This document shows, piece after piece, positions 33,518 through 42,683 of a stretch of 64,000 nucleotides of DNA. A program made the translations under genes and the position numbers. The stretch is from Variibacter gotjawalensis (GTDB taxonomy: Bacteria > Pseudomonadota > Alphaproteobacteria > Rhizobiales > Xanthobacteraceae). Under the pieces are notes generated by a model that saw only the letters and a program-made list of their open reading frames with translations, did not search any database and was not told where the DNA came from. Position 1 is the first letter of the stretch; each line of letters opens with the position of its first letter. Location of the stretch: NCBI RefSeq assembly GCF_002355335.1, contig NZ_AP014946.1, forward strand, positions 1,999,501 to 2,063,500, written 5' to 3'.

Positions 33518-34420
33518 ATGAGAAACGACATCGAGTTCGACGCTGAAGGCGTAACCCTGCGCGGCTGGCACTACGTTCCAACGGAAGGGAAGGGGCCGTT
33601 CCCGACGATCGTCATGGCGCATGGATCGGCCGCCTTAAAAGAACAATACCTAGACCGCTATGCTGAGGTGTTCGCGGCCGCCGGTCTGGCATCGGTCATC
33701 TTCGATCATCGTAACTTCGGCGCCAGCGACGGTGTGGTGCGGCAGGAGATCGACCCGATCCTGCAGATGCGAGACTACCGCCACGCCATCTCCTTCGCGC
33801 AGACGCTGCCGTCCGTCGATGGTGCGCGGATCGGCGCGTGGGGAACGAGCCTCAGCGGCGGCCACGTTTTGATGCTCGGAGCGATTGATCGGCGCGTGAA
33901 ATGTGTCGTGTCGCAAGTTCCGACAATCAGCGGCCACGCAGGTTCGTTGCGCCGAACGCGCGCAGACCAGATGGCTGCATCGCGTGCCCGGTTCGAAGAA
34001 GATCGCCGCCGCCGCTTCGCAGGTGAGCTGCCCGGCACAATGCCGCTCGTCGCAGAGGATCCGCAAACGGCGTGCTTCAATGGTGGAGCAGACGCCTGGG
34101 CATTTTTCCAGGAAAGCCTCAAAGTCGCGCCGACGCGCCGAAACGAAGTTACGCTGCGCAGCGCGGAGATGCTGCGCGAATACGAACCTGGCATATACAT
34201 CGGCCGCATAAGCCCGACGCCGTTGTTGATGATCGTCGGCAATCGCGACACGCTCACCGCAACAGATCTTGCACTTCAGGCTTATGAGCGTGCGCTGCAG
34301 CCGAAGAAGCTCGTGTTGTTCGATGGCGGGCACTACGACCCATATGTCCGGCTGTTTCAGATTTCTAGCACGGCCGCGCGCGACTGGTTCGTCGAGCATC
34401 TGATCGGGGATACGAAATGA
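33518..34420 (+). CDS. Alpha/beta hydrolase
   Basis: A 300-residue cytoplasmic hydrolase. The nucleophile elbow GTSLSGGHVLMLG lies near residue 107, the oxyanion region MAHGSAALKEQYLDRYAEVF near residue 35, and a likely catalytic His occurs in FDGGHYDPY near residue 267. The N-terminus, EFDAEGVTLRGWHYVP, resembles the YcjY/dienelactone hydrolase-like acyl hydrolases. Its stop overlaps the hyuA start (ATGA). It probably hydrolyses an ester, lactone or amide made or used by HyuAB. Confidence 0.85.
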   Translation: MRNDIEFDAEGVTLRGWHYVPTEGKGPFPTIVMAHGSAALKEQYLDRYAEVFAAAGLASVIFDHRNFGASDGVVRQEIDPILQMRDYRHAISFAQTLPSVDGARIGAWGTSLSGGHVLMLGAIDRRVKCVVSQVPTISGHAGSLRRTRADQMAASRARFEEDRRRRFAGELPGTMPLVAEDPQTACFNGGADAWAFFQESLKVAPTRRNEVTLRSAEMLREYEPGIYIGRISPTPLLMIVGNRDTLTATDLALQAYERALQPKKLVLFDGGHYDPYVRLFQISSTAARDWFVEHLIGDTK

Positions 34421-36522
34421 GCAGCGTGACGAGCGCGGATCGCTTTTTGATCGCTGCCGATACAGGTGGAACTTTCACGGATCTGGCAGTCTATGATTGC
34501 GAGACCGGCGAAACGCGCTTTGGAAAAACGCTGACGACGTACGGAAATCTAGTCGATGGCGTCATCGCGGGGCTGGAGGATGCGCAAGCGCGCGTCGACC
34601 AGGCTTCGCTGTTCAAGCACGGCACGACCCACGTCATCAACTCGTTCATTCAGCGCAAGGGGTGCAGAGCGGCGCTTGTGACCACGAAAGGTTTCCGCGA
34701 CGTCCTCGAGATCGCTCGCGGCAATCGGCCGGAGACCTTCAATCTGCGTTATCGACGCGATCCGCCGCTCGTGCAACGGAGTATGCGCTTCGAAGTGATC
34801 GAGCGAGTTGACGGGCAGGGTAATGTGCTGCAGCCGCTCGACGTCGGGAGCGTCGAGCAGGTTGCGCGCGCACTCCGCTCGGCGGGAGCGGAAGCTGTGG
34901 CGATCTCGCTGCTGAACGCTTACGCTAATGCCGAACACGAGAAGCAGGTGCGCGAGATTCTTCGCGACCTTCTGCCCGGCGTCTACATCACGATCGGGAC
35001 AGAACTCTCGCGCGAGTGGATGGAATACGAGCGCACATCGACCGCGGTCGCGAACGCTTTCGTCGGCGCGCAGATGGCGAAATACGTCGAGGGATTCGAG
35101 CAGGCGCTGAAAGAGCGTGCGTTCAGCGGTCGCTTCTACATGATGGGCTCGAACGGTGGTGTTATGAGCGCGGACGCAGCCATCGAGCAGCCCGTTGCTC
35201 TTGTCGAGTCCGGGCCCATCGGCGGATGCATTGGCGCCGCGGCTTACGCGAAGGCTCTCGGGATTTCGCGCATGATTGCTTTCGACATGGGCGGCACGAC
35301 AGCCAAATGTGCGCTCGTCGAAAACGCTCAATTCGATGTCACCAATACCTACTGGGTGGGTGGTTACGAGAGGGGCTTTCCGCTCCGCACGCCGGTGCTC
35401 GATATCGTCGAAGTAGGGGCGGGCGGCGGGTCGATCGCGTGGCTCGACGATAATACGCGGCTTCGGTTAGGCCCGAAGAGTGCTGGTTCCGACCCAGGGC
35501 CCGTCTGTTTCGGCCGGGGCGGCGACGCCCCGACGGTAACCGACGCTAATCTCGTGTTGGGCAGGATCGGCTCCGACAGTTTCATGAATGGCCGATTGAA
35601 GTTGGACGAGCAGGCTTCGTTCGGCGTCATCGATAAGAAGTTGGCCGGGCCACTCGGCTTTGCGGCAGGCGATCGCGTCGATCGCGTCGCGCAAGGCATC
35701 CTCGATCTGGCGACGGTCACCATGTCTGGCGCTATCAAGGAGATCACCGTCGAGCGCGGACGCAACATACTCGACTATCAGCTCTTCGTCTTCGGCGGCG
35801 GAGGGCCACTGTTCGGTGGTGACCTCGCACGCAATATCGGCATCCGCGACGTCATCGTCCCGCCGCACCCGGGTGCTTTCTCGTCGCTCGGCATGCTCAT
35901 GGCGGAAGCGCGCCGCGATGCCTCACGCACCTTCCTTAAAGAACTGAGTGCCGAAAATCTCGATACTGCGAAGTCGATGATCGCGACGATCTCGGTCGAG
36001 CTACGCCAATCCATGTCGGCGGAGTTCGACGTTTCGGCGATCTCATTCATCTACGAAGCCGACATCAGTTACATCGGCCAGTCCCACACGGTCCGCGTTC
36101 CCTTGCCGGCTGAGCTGACCGTAGAGTCGGTGCAGTCGGCATTCGAAGCGGTTTACCGTGCGCGCTACGGACATCTCAACGAAGGCACCGGAACGGCCTT
36201 CGTCGTGCTCCGTGTCGGCGCCTTGGTTCCGACCTCGCGGCCGAGCCTGGAGCGGATGCGGCCGGCTGGCGGTCATACTTCACCGAAGCCGCGAACACAT
36301 CGCTCCGTCTATTTTTCTGAGCTCAGCCGCCGGCTGGATACGCCCGTTTATGCACGGACTGATCTCGGCGCAGGTGCGGAGTTGAATGGTCCGGCCATCG
36401 TAGAAGAATACAGCTCGACCGTCGTAGTCGGACCAAAGGACAAGCTGGTTGTAGGTGAATTCGGCGAACTCCGAATTCGCTGCGAAGGTTTGATGCGCAA
36501 AAGGCAGTCAGCCAATGGATGA
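34417..36522 (+). CDS. Hydantoinase/oxoprolinase A subunit (HyuA family)
   Basis: A 701-residue HyuA protein starting at ATG 34417, which overlaps the hydrolase stop. It has AADTGGTFTDLAVYD near residue 12, HGTTHVINSFIQRKG near residue 68, FDMGGTTAKCALVE near residue 290 and VEVGAGGGSIAWLDD near residue 330. It is somewhat longer than the copy at 8101, and is paired with HyuB at 36515. Together they should form an ATP-dependent cyclic-amide or ketone-processing enzyme. The exact substrate is unknown. Confidence 0.92.
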   Translation: MSSVTSADRFLIAADTGGTFTDLAVYDCETGETRFGKTLTTYGNLVDGVIAGLEDAQARVDQASLFKHGTTHVINSFIQRKGCRAALVTTKGFRDVLEIARGNRPETFNLRYRRDPPLVQRSMRFEVIERVDGQGNVLQPLDVGSVEQVARALRSAGAEAVAISLLNAYANAEHEKQVREILRDLLPGVYITIGTELSREWMEYERTSTAVANAFVGAQMAKYVEGFEQALKERAFSGRFYMMGSNGGVMSADAAIEQPVALVESGPIGGCIGAAAYAKALGISRMIAFDMGGTTAKCALVENAQFDVTNTYWVGGYERGFPLRTPVLDIVEVGAGGGSIAWLDDNTRLRLGPKSAGSDPGPVCFGRGGDAPTVTDANLVLGRIGSDSFMNGRLKLDEQASFGVIDKKLAGPLGFAAGDRVDRVAQGILDLATVTMSGAIKEITVERGRNILDYQLFVFGGGGPLFGGDLARNIGIRDVIVPPHPGAFSSLGMLMAEARRDASRTFLKELSAENLDTAKSMIATISVELRQSMSAEFDVSAISFIYEADISYIGQSHTVRVPLPAELTVESVQSAFEAVYRARYGHLNEGTGTAFVVLRVGALVPTSRPSLERMRPAGGHTSPKPRTHRSVYFSELSRRLDTPVYARTDLGAGAELNGPAIVEEYSSTVVVGPKDKLVVGEFGELRIRCEGLMRKRQSANG

Positions 36523-38290
36523 CATTTCCCACTCGCTCGAATTTGCGCATGCAATCGACCCGATCGAATTACAGATCATTCGCCAACGCCTGATCGCGAT
36601 TCCGAACGTGATCGAAAAGAATATCGAGCGCACGGCCTTTAGCTTGCTCGTACAGGAATACAAAGATTATGCGGTCGGTTTCGTCGACGCGACCGGTAGC
36701 CTCGTCACCCAATCGCGTTACAGTCTGCCGGGCTTTGTTGCGAATGCTCTCGGCCTCGCGGTGCGTTCCGGCCTCGATCTCATCGGCGCCGACGAGATGC
36801 AGGAAGGCGACGTCTTCATCAGCAACGAGGCTGCAACGCTTGGCAAGCATCTCAACGATGTCTGCATGTTCACGCCGATCCGTATCGATGGACATTTGCT
36901 CGGATTCTTCGCGGTGCTGGTCCATTGGGTGGACGTCGGCGGGATGATGCCGGGTTCCTGTTTGTCTCCGACCACGACGGAGGTCTACCAGGAAGGCGTG
37001 CAATTTCCGCTGCTCAAGCTCGTCAATCGCGGCGAGCGGCGGCGCGAGATATTCCGTTTGATCGAGGTCAATACGCGGTTCCCACGCCTGGTGATGGGAG
37101 ACCTCGAGGCACAACTCGGCGGCTGTCAAATGGGCCACGACATGGTGCGGCAAGTGGTGTCTCAACACGGCCTGGCGGAAGTGCAAGCCGCAATGGAAGC
37201 GATGCATGCGGATGCGGAGAGTAGCATGGCGCGTGCTTTGCAAACTCTGCCGCACGGTACGTACACGGCGTCGTCCTTTTTTGACGACGACGGAATCAAA
37301 GTCGGCGAACCGATCAAGGTCGACGTGAAGGTCATTGTCGATGAAGACGGCCTTACGATCGATCTATCGGATGTGAATGACCAAGTATCCGGCCCATTCA
37401 ATTCGGGCCGGGAGGGTGGCGCCGTCGCTGTGGGGCGGATGGTCGCCAAATTCCTATTCTCGTCGATGTCGCCCGTAAACGAAGGCGACTTCGAACGCGT
37501 CAAAATTGTTATTCCGGACGGCAAGTTTCTCAGTGCGCGTCCTGATGCTGCGTATGGCAGCGCTGGCAATACACACGCAAGCGTCGTCGATACGATTCTC
37601 AGCGCTTTTGCCGAAGCGTTGCCGGATCGGATTCCGGCCGGACATCACGGTATCTACGGCACGCACACCATCACGGGTGTCGACGAAAGATCGGGAACCC
37701 GTTTCCTTTGTCTCGACGCGATGTCGGGAGGTTGGGGGGCATTTGCCGACTCCGACGGCCCTGGTCCTTATCGCTCGACGACGCACGGCGATGTTCGCGA
37801 CGTACCGGTCGAAATCCAAGAGGCGATGTATCCGTATCGTATCGAGTCGAAGAAGTTGCGGACGAATTCCGGCGGCGCCGGAAAGTTTCGCGGCGGCCTC
37901 GGTATCGAAAAGGTCTACCGCTTCCTGCAGTCCGTGACCTTGATGAACAAGATGGATCGCACGCGCTGTCCGCCATGGGGTCTGGCCGGAGGTAGCGCTG
38001 CCGCGACCGCGGGCGGTGAAGTGCGCCGCGCTTCAGGCGATGTGTCCGTTCTCAAGAAAGGCAAGCTGGAGATGGTGGCTGGAGATGTCGTCGTCATCTC
38101 GAGCGGCGGCGGTGGCGGAAACGGGCCAGCTTACGAGCGCGATCCGCTCAGCGTGCTCCGCGATGTATCCGAGGGATACGTGTCGGTAGATGCGGCGAAG
38201 AGTGCCTACGGAGTGGTGCTGAATGACGACTATCAAATCGATCAGCAGGCAACCGCGGCGCGCCGCAGGGCGATGGCGGCTGCGAAATAA
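36515..38290 (+). CDS. Hydantoinase B/oxoprolinase subunit (HyuB family)
   Basis: A 591-residue HyuB subunit whose ATG overlaps the last codons of hyuA by 8 bases. The N-terminus IDPIELQIIRQRLIAIPNVI, FISNEAATLGKHLNDVCMF near residue 105 and VHWVDVGGMMPGS near residue 135 are family features. The usual HLDVGG is here HWVDVGG. The C-terminal glycine-rich segment SSGGGGGNGP is typical. It is followed by a Bug gene 31 bases on, closing the operon. Confidence 0.9.
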   Translation: MDDISHSLEFAHAIDPIELQIIRQRLIAIPNVIEKNIERTAFSLLVQEYKDYAVGFVDATGSLVTQSRYSLPGFVANALGLAVRSGLDLIGADEMQEGDVFISNEAATLGKHLNDVCMFTPIRIDGHLLGFFAVLVHWVDVGGMMPGSCLSPTTTEVYQEGVQFPLLKLVNRGERRREIFRLIEVNTRFPRLVMGDLEAQLGGCQMGHDMVRQVVSQHGLAEVQAAMEAMHADAESSMARALQTLPHGTYTASSFFDDDGIKVGEPIKVDVKVIVDEDGLTIDLSDVNDQVSGPFNSGREGGAVAVGRMVAKFLFSSMSPVNEGDFERVKIVIPDGKFLSARPDAAYGSAGNTHASVVDTILSAFAEALPDRIPAGHHGIYGTHTITGVDERSGTRFLCLDAMSGGWGAFADSDGPGPYRSTTHGDVRDVPVEIQEAMYPYRIESKKLRTNSGGAGKFRGGLGIEKVYRFLQSVTLMNKMDRTRCPPWGLAGGSAAATAGGEVRRASGDVSVLKKGKLEMVAGDVVVISSGGGGGNGPAYERDPLSVLRDVSEGYVSVDAAKSAYGVVLNDDYQIDQQATAARRRAMAAAK

Positions 38291-38321
38291 AACAATAACA
38301 ACAAGAAGAGGGGAAATGCGC

Positions 38322-39275
38322 ATGCTGAAGAAAATGAGTGCAGCGCTGTTGGCGCTGGCCATTGGCGTCTCCAGCACGGCGGCTCAAGATTCGGCCCCGA
38401 TCCGGATCGTGATTGGGTTCGCCGCCGGCGGCGTCACGGACATCCTCGCGCGAGTGCTAAGCGACGAGATGGGCAAACGCCTCAACACAACTGTCATCGT
38501 CGAGAACCGTCCCGGCGGCGCCGGCTCGATTGCCGTCCAACAGGTATCTCGCGCGAAGCCCGACGGCACGACGCTCATCATGATCCCGGGCACCTATACG
38601 ATTGTGCCAGCCATCCGAACGCTCGACTTCGACACCAAGACCGCACTGACGCCGATCAGCTTGATCGCGAGCGCGCCGTCCATGTTGGCCGTGGCCAAGA
38701 ACACGAAGTACACGAACGTGAAAGAGGTGATTGCGGATGCGGCGGCACGTCCGGGCGAGATCCCCTATGGAAGTTCGGGCGTAGGTTCGACATCTCACTT
38801 CATGGGAATTCTGTTCGAGCGAGAAGCGAAGGTGAAGCTGAATCACATTCCTTTCAAAAGCTCGGGTGAATCGCTTCAAGCTGTGTTGGGCGGTCACATC
38901 CCCATGTCATTCTCGGCGGTGAACTCGGCGCTCAGCGCAGTGCAGGCCGGCGAAGTTCGCGCCTTGGCGATGGGCTCCGCGAAGCGTTCGTCGTTTCTTC
39001 CGGATGTACCAACATTTGGCGAACTCGGCTTGCCGAAAGTTTTGTCGGAGACATGGATTGGTCTGTGCGGACCTGCCGACATGCCTGCGACATTAGTGCA
39101 GAAGATCAACGCGGCTGTGATGGAGGCCGTCAAGATGCCGGAGACTCAGAAGCGGTTGCAGGAGATCGGCGTCGACGTCTTGGCCGAGGGTCCCGAGCAG
39201 TTCAAGAAAACGATCAACGACGAAGTCGATCTGTATGAATCATTGGCGCGCTCAATGAACTTGGCACGCCAATGA
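38322..39275 (+). CDS. Bug-type TTT substrate-binding protein, Sec signal
   Basis: A 317-residue Bug protein. ATG 38322 is preferred over ATG 38316 because AGAGGGG lies 8 bases before it. The signal MLKKMSAALLALAIGVSSTA ends at A-Q-D and has no twin arginine. Mature loops are VIGFAAGGVTDILARVL, VENRPGGAGSIAVQQV and HIPFKSSGESLQAVLGGH. It is the last gene of the EthD-hydrolase-HyuAB operon and probably binds that pathway's substrate outside the cytoplasmic membrane. Confidence 0.88.
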   Translation: MLKKMSAALLALAIGVSSTAAQDSAPIRIVIGFAAGGVTDILARVLSDEMGKRLNTTVIVENRPGGAGSIAVQQVSRAKPDGTTLIMIPGTYTIVPAIRTLDFDTKTALTPISLIASAPSMLAVAKNTKYTNVKEVIADAAARPGEIPYGSSGVGSTSHFMGILFEREAKVKLNHIPFKSSGESLQAVLGGHIPMSFSAVNSALSAVQAGEVRALAMGSAKRSSFLPDVPTFGELGLPKVLSETWIGLCGPADMPATLVQKINAAVMEAVKMPETQKRLQEIGVDVLAEGPEQFKKTINDEVDLYESLARSMNLARQ

Positions 39276-39303
39276 ATGGCCCAGAGTTAAGATGAGCTAA
39301 CAA

Positions 39304-39325
39304 CTGGGCGCGATTTCGCGCCCAG
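39304..39325 (+). terminator. Strong hairpin after the HyuAB-Bug operon
   Basis: CTGGGCGCGA (39304-39313), a TT loop and TCGCGCCCAG (39316-39325) form a perfect 10-base-pair stem 28 bases after the Bug stop codon. No long T-run follows, so it may be a factor-assisted terminator or a stabilising 3' hairpin. It also lies downstream of the decayed LysR copy on the other strand. Confidence 0.6.
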
Positions 39326-39428
39326 CTAGTAGTGACGTTCCGACAGAGCTATCTCTCTCGTCGAGGCGTTGCGAGCGGGCTAAAATTTGCTTGCGTCTAA
39401 CCGGCAAATCGGCTGTCCACGCGGCCCT

Positions 39429-39912
39429 TCATCGCATCGACAACACTAAGAGATGCTTGGCACGCGCTAGCGATCGCGTTGTGTGCAGACAGATGTCGGC
39501 AGAGGGTAGTGGCGGCAACACGGATTCGGGAACATGGCGCAGACTGCGCGGAAAAGTTCCGGCTTTCATCACGGTTACAGCAAGTCCCTCCGCTGCGACA
39601 GCTTCGACAGCGGCTGTGCTGTGACTCACGAAAGCTAAGCGCCAACCAGGACCGATTTTGTCGAGTGCTTCGATGGCCCACTCCCGCAATAAGCACTCAG
39701 GTGGATAGAGCGCCAGCTGTAGCTGATCGGATAAGTCTAGATCGTTGATTGCCGCGGCCCAGACGGCTTGCTCGCGGCGCAGAAAATGCCCTCTGCCCGT
39801 GCCAGACGGATGCATCGCGATGACGAGATCAAACGGACTTCCGAGCCGCTCGATCATCGCGCCGTTAAGTCCTGTTGCCGTCACGATGTTAACGCGCGGA
39901 TATTCTCCCATG
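39429..39912 (-). pseudogene. Decayed partial copy of the LysR regulator at 3799-4677
   Basis: The translated segment, from YPRVNIV through AMIERLGSPFDLVIAMHPSG, REQAVWAAAIN, LALYPPECLLREWAIEALDK and ADICLHTTRSLARAKHLL, aligns almost gap-free with the effector-binding half of the LysR protein at 3799-4677. DNA similarity is also plain over about 450 bases. The N-terminal DNA-binding domain is absent, and the C-terminus ends shortly after the HLL segment. It cannot be a working LysR regulator. It shows that material was duplicated within this island and then decayed. Confidence 0.8.
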
Positions 39913-40061
39913 AGCGAGTGACGCCGACTCCCACACTGCGATCTTGCCATTGAGGGGCGGGCAAGCAAGGTGGGCAGCATCGTTATGCTTGCGGGTGGTG
40001 GAGATTCTCAAGCAAACGCGCATTCGTCCGCATCAAAATTGCCTGATCGCGACGCGAGCGA

Positions 40062-40886
40062 TCACCGCCTTGAAAGTCGCCCACCTGGGGTGTCTTGGAC
40101 GCGGTCGCGTAGAACACGCGACAACTGATTGCCGACGCGGTTCATCGACCGAATGACATCATCTTGCGGCCGTCGCGTTAGTCGATCGATTAGGCCCGAT
40201 GCGCCGAGGCTGTAAATAACGCCGATATCCGGAATGCGGATCGGCACCGCAAGTGCGCCGACACCCATCTCCATTTCGTTGAAGCACGTCGCGTGGCCAG
40301 CTTCTCGCACCGACGCATATTCGCGCTCGACAGCGGCACGCGTCGTTAGAGTTTTCGCTGCGAGTTTCGCTAACTTCCCGGCCAACGCCTTGTCGACAAT
40401 GCTCTTCGGTTGGAAAGCCAGAATGGCCTTCGCAGATGCGGCCGCGTTAGGCGGCATCACATGGCCGGGCACGACATAACCTTGCAGGCCCTTTGTCGGA
40501 ACCGCCCAAGCGATCGACATTACTTGATGTCCCACCAGTTGAGTGAGGTAACAGGTCTCCGCGAGTTCGTTGGCAAGCTTGTCGAGCGCCGGCTGAACCG
40601 CGATTTGCAGCCATGCATCGCCGGATCCGGCATGCAGCAAGCGCAGCAATCGTTCGCCAAGCCGATAGTCCTTCCGCGTCGGCCCGAGCATTTCGACGAG
40701 GCCTGATCGCTGAAGATTTTGCAGCAGCCGGTGCGCCGTTCCGACCGGCAGATTTGTTCGCTCGGCGACTTCGGAAAGATTCAGGCTGTCGCCGGCCGCT
40801 CCGATCGTCTCGAGGAGTTGCATGTACCGCTCGAGCGGCGGTGCCTTGACTTCTTTCATAACAGCGCCCGCGTCAATTTTGAGCAT
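40062..40886 (-). CDS. IclR family transcriptional regulator
   Basis: A 274-residue IclR-type regulator. The winged HTH lies in the first 80 residues (LNLSEVAERTNLPVGTAHRL, then LQRSGLVEM). The C-terminal effector domain has PGHVMPPNAAASAKAILAF and GVGALAVPIRIP. ATG 40886 was chosen; ATG 40859 is another option. It is divergent from the LivK-MaoC-acyl-CoA synthetase-RidA-LivHMGF operon, with 85 bases between that contain a 14-base palindrome. It very likely controls that operon in response to an aromatic or short carboxylic acid. Confidence 0.88.
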   Translation of the reverse strand: MLKIDAGAVMKEVKAPPLERYMQLLETIGAAGDSLNLSEVAERTNLPVGTAHRLLQNLQRSGLVEMLGPTRKDYRLGERLLRLLHAGSGDAWLQIAVQPALDKLANELAETCYLTQLVGHQVMSIAWAVPTKGLQGYVVPGHVMPPNAAASAKAILAFQPKSIVDKALAGKLAKLAAKTLTTRAAVEREYASVREAGHATCFNEMEMGVGALAVPIRIPDIGVIYSLGASGLIDRLTRRPQDDVIRSMNRVGNQLSRVLRDRVQDTPGGRLSRR

Positions 40887-40922
40887 GGTCGATCGTTGAC
40901 AACGCCAGCGGCATAACACTAG

Positions 40923-40936
40923 GATTATCGATAATC
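40923..40936. promoter_or_regulatory. 14-bp palindrome, likely IclR operator
   Basis: GATTATCGATAATC is a perfect 14-base palindrome in the 85-base space between the IclR gene and the LivK-type gene. It is 36 bases upstream of the LivK start. IclR proteins bind palindromes of this size. It is AT-rich against a GC-rich background. Direct repression or activation cannot be told. Confidence 0.65.
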
Positions 40937-40971
40937 AATAAGTTTTCTCGATTTTCGGAAAAGAGGAATCC

Positions 40972-42210
40972 ATGACTGAAGTGGCGTCGAAACTGACTTT
41001 TCCTGGAATGCTTATGCGTCGACTCTTCGCGCTCGGAGCCGCGGTCGCTCTGACATTAAGTCCGCAAATCGTTCGTGCGCAGGAGCCAGGCATGAGCGCC
41101 AAGGCCATCAAAATCGGCATCCTCGGCAGCTTGACCGGACCGGCGGCTATCTTCGGAACGGGCAATCTCGCGGGTGCTACAATCGCTTTCGAAGAAGCGA
41201 ATGCTGCGGGCGGCATCAACGGTCGCCAAATCGAATGGATCTCGCTCGATGACGAGTCTTCGCCGCCAAAGGGCATCGCGGCATTCAAGCGACTCGTCGA
41301 GCAGGAGAAGGTGTTCGCGGTGTTCGGGCCGGGATCGAGCGCGATCGGGCAAGCGCTGATCCCGAGCTTCAAAGCAAGCAAGACACCGGTGTTTATCTCG
41401 GTGTTCTCGACACCCGCGGTCACCGAGCCGGCCGTCCGTACCGTGTTCCGCACTGGTCCGATGAATGATCGGCAGCAGGGCATCGCGATCGCCGATTACG
41501 TGATCGAGCACATGAAGGCGAAGAAAATTTCGCTCATCCGTCAGACCGACGAATACGGCAAGCGCGGCGGTGAGGCCGTCGTCGGCCGCTTGAAGGAGCT
41601 GAAAGTCGAGTTGGCCAACGAGGAGGTTTTCAATCTCTCCGACTCTGACTTCACCGCGCAGATCACGCGTACGATTCAGGCGGCGCCGGATGTCGTGATC
41701 ATCTACGGTTATCCAAATCCCTCGGCGATCATCACGCGTCAAGCCAAGCAACTTGGACTCAAGGCGAAGGTCATGGGCGCGAATTCGGCCGGTAGCCGCA
41801 AGTATCCGGAAATCGTCGGTGAAGCCGCGGCGGGAACGCAGAATATCATCACGCTGCAAGTCCTCCCGGAAGGCGATGATCCGGCAGCGGTGAAATTCCG
41901 CGCGGCGTTCGAGAAGCGTTTTCCGGATCTTGCGAAGCAGGGCCGTCCCGATCTTGGTGACGTGCTCGCCTATGGTGGTGCACTTGCTTTCAATGAAGCG
42001 TTGAAGCGCGCCGGCAGCAATCCCACGCAGGATGGGTTCATCAAGGCGCTCGAGAGCCTGAAGGGCTTCGAGACCGGCCTTACGCTGCCGACGACCTTCT
42101 CGGAGACGCAGCGCGAAGGCAATGTCGCGGCACGTATCGTTGAGGTGCAGAGCGATCTTACGCGAAAGATGCTCCCCGCCATCGTGCGCGATCAGAGCGC
42201 TGCCAAGTGA
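40972..42210 (+). CDS. LivK-type ABC substrate-binding protein
   Basis: A 412-residue periplasmic protein of the branched-chain amino acid binding class. AGAGGA precedes ATG 40972. A Sec signal ends near PQIVRAQEP after an extended n-region; a second Met at residue 15 (MRRLFALGAAV) could be the real start. Mature motifs are KIGILGSLTGPAAIFGTGNL, EEANAAGGINGRQIEWI and VFGPGSSAIGQALIP. LivK-type proteins in such operons often bind aromatic or aliphatic acids rather than leucine. The acyl-CoA synthetase two genes on supports that. Confidence 0.88.
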   Translation: MTEVASKLTFPGMLMRRLFALGAAVALTLSPQIVRAQEPGMSAKAIKIGILGSLTGPAAIFGTGNLAGATIAFEEANAAGGINGRQIEWISLDDESSPPKGIAAFKRLVEQEKVFAVFGPGSSAIGQALIPSFKASKTPVFISVFSTPAVTEPAVRTVFRTGPMNDRQQGIAIADYVIEHMKAKKISLIRQTDEYGKRGGEAVVGRLKELKVELANEEVFNLSDSDFTAQITRTIQAAPDVVIIYGYPNPSAIITRQAKQLGLKAKVMGANSAGSRKYPEIVGEAAAGTQNIITLQVLPEGDDPAAVKFRAAFEKRFPDLAKQGRPDLGDVLAYGGALAFNEALKRAGSNPTQDGFIKALESLKGFETGLTLPTTFSETQREGNVAARIVEVQSDLTRKMLPAIVRDQSAAK

Positions 42211-42683
42211 GTGGCGCTGAACGCCAGCTTTACGCTTGCGACTTCGTCGTCGGCCAGACCTTCAGCGGCAGCGAACGTCTCATCGACGATGAAGCGTTCG
42301 CGGGCTTCGCAAAGCTGACCGGCGACGACCATCCGATCCACTACGATGACGCTTACGCGGCAAAGACGCGCTTCGGTAAGCGCTTGGCGCATGGGCTGTT
42401 GCTGATGTCGATGACCGCGATGGGCGCGACGCCGATGTCGCGCCAACTCGAAGAGTCGATGGTGGCTTTCGCCGAGCAGAAATGTCGCTTTAAAGAACCG
42501 GTGTTTCCCGGCGAGCGCGTGTCGAGCCGCTTCGAAGTCGTCTCGATCGATCGGAAACCCGATCGGCCGACCGCGCTGCTTCGGCTGAAGGTCGAGCTCT
42601 TGAATCAGAATGGCGAACCGGTGCTAGAAGGCGAGCACGCTTACGTGCTGCGGTGGCGAAGCGGAGAGAGCGATAATGCTTGA
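42207..42683 (+). CDS. MaoC-like hot-dog dehydratase
   Basis: A 158-residue protein from GTG 42207, overlapping the LivK stop (GTGA). It has the MaoC hydratase-2 pattern: FAKLTGDDHPIHYDDAYAAK near residue 33, with the catalytic Asp and His in GDDHPIH, then GKRLAHGLLLMSMTAMG near residue 57. Members hydrate or dehydrate enoyl-CoA/3-hydroxyacyl-CoA. Beside an acyl-CoA synthetase it probably acts after CoA activation of the imported acid. Confidence 0.85.
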   Translation: MSGAERQLYACDFVVGQTFSGSERLIDDEAFAGFAKLTGDDHPIHYDDAYAAKTRFGKRLAHGLLLMSMTAMGATPMSRQLEESMVAFAEQKCRFKEPVFPGERVSSRFEVVSIDRKPDRPTALLRLKVELLNQNGEPVLEGEHAYVLRWRSGESDNA

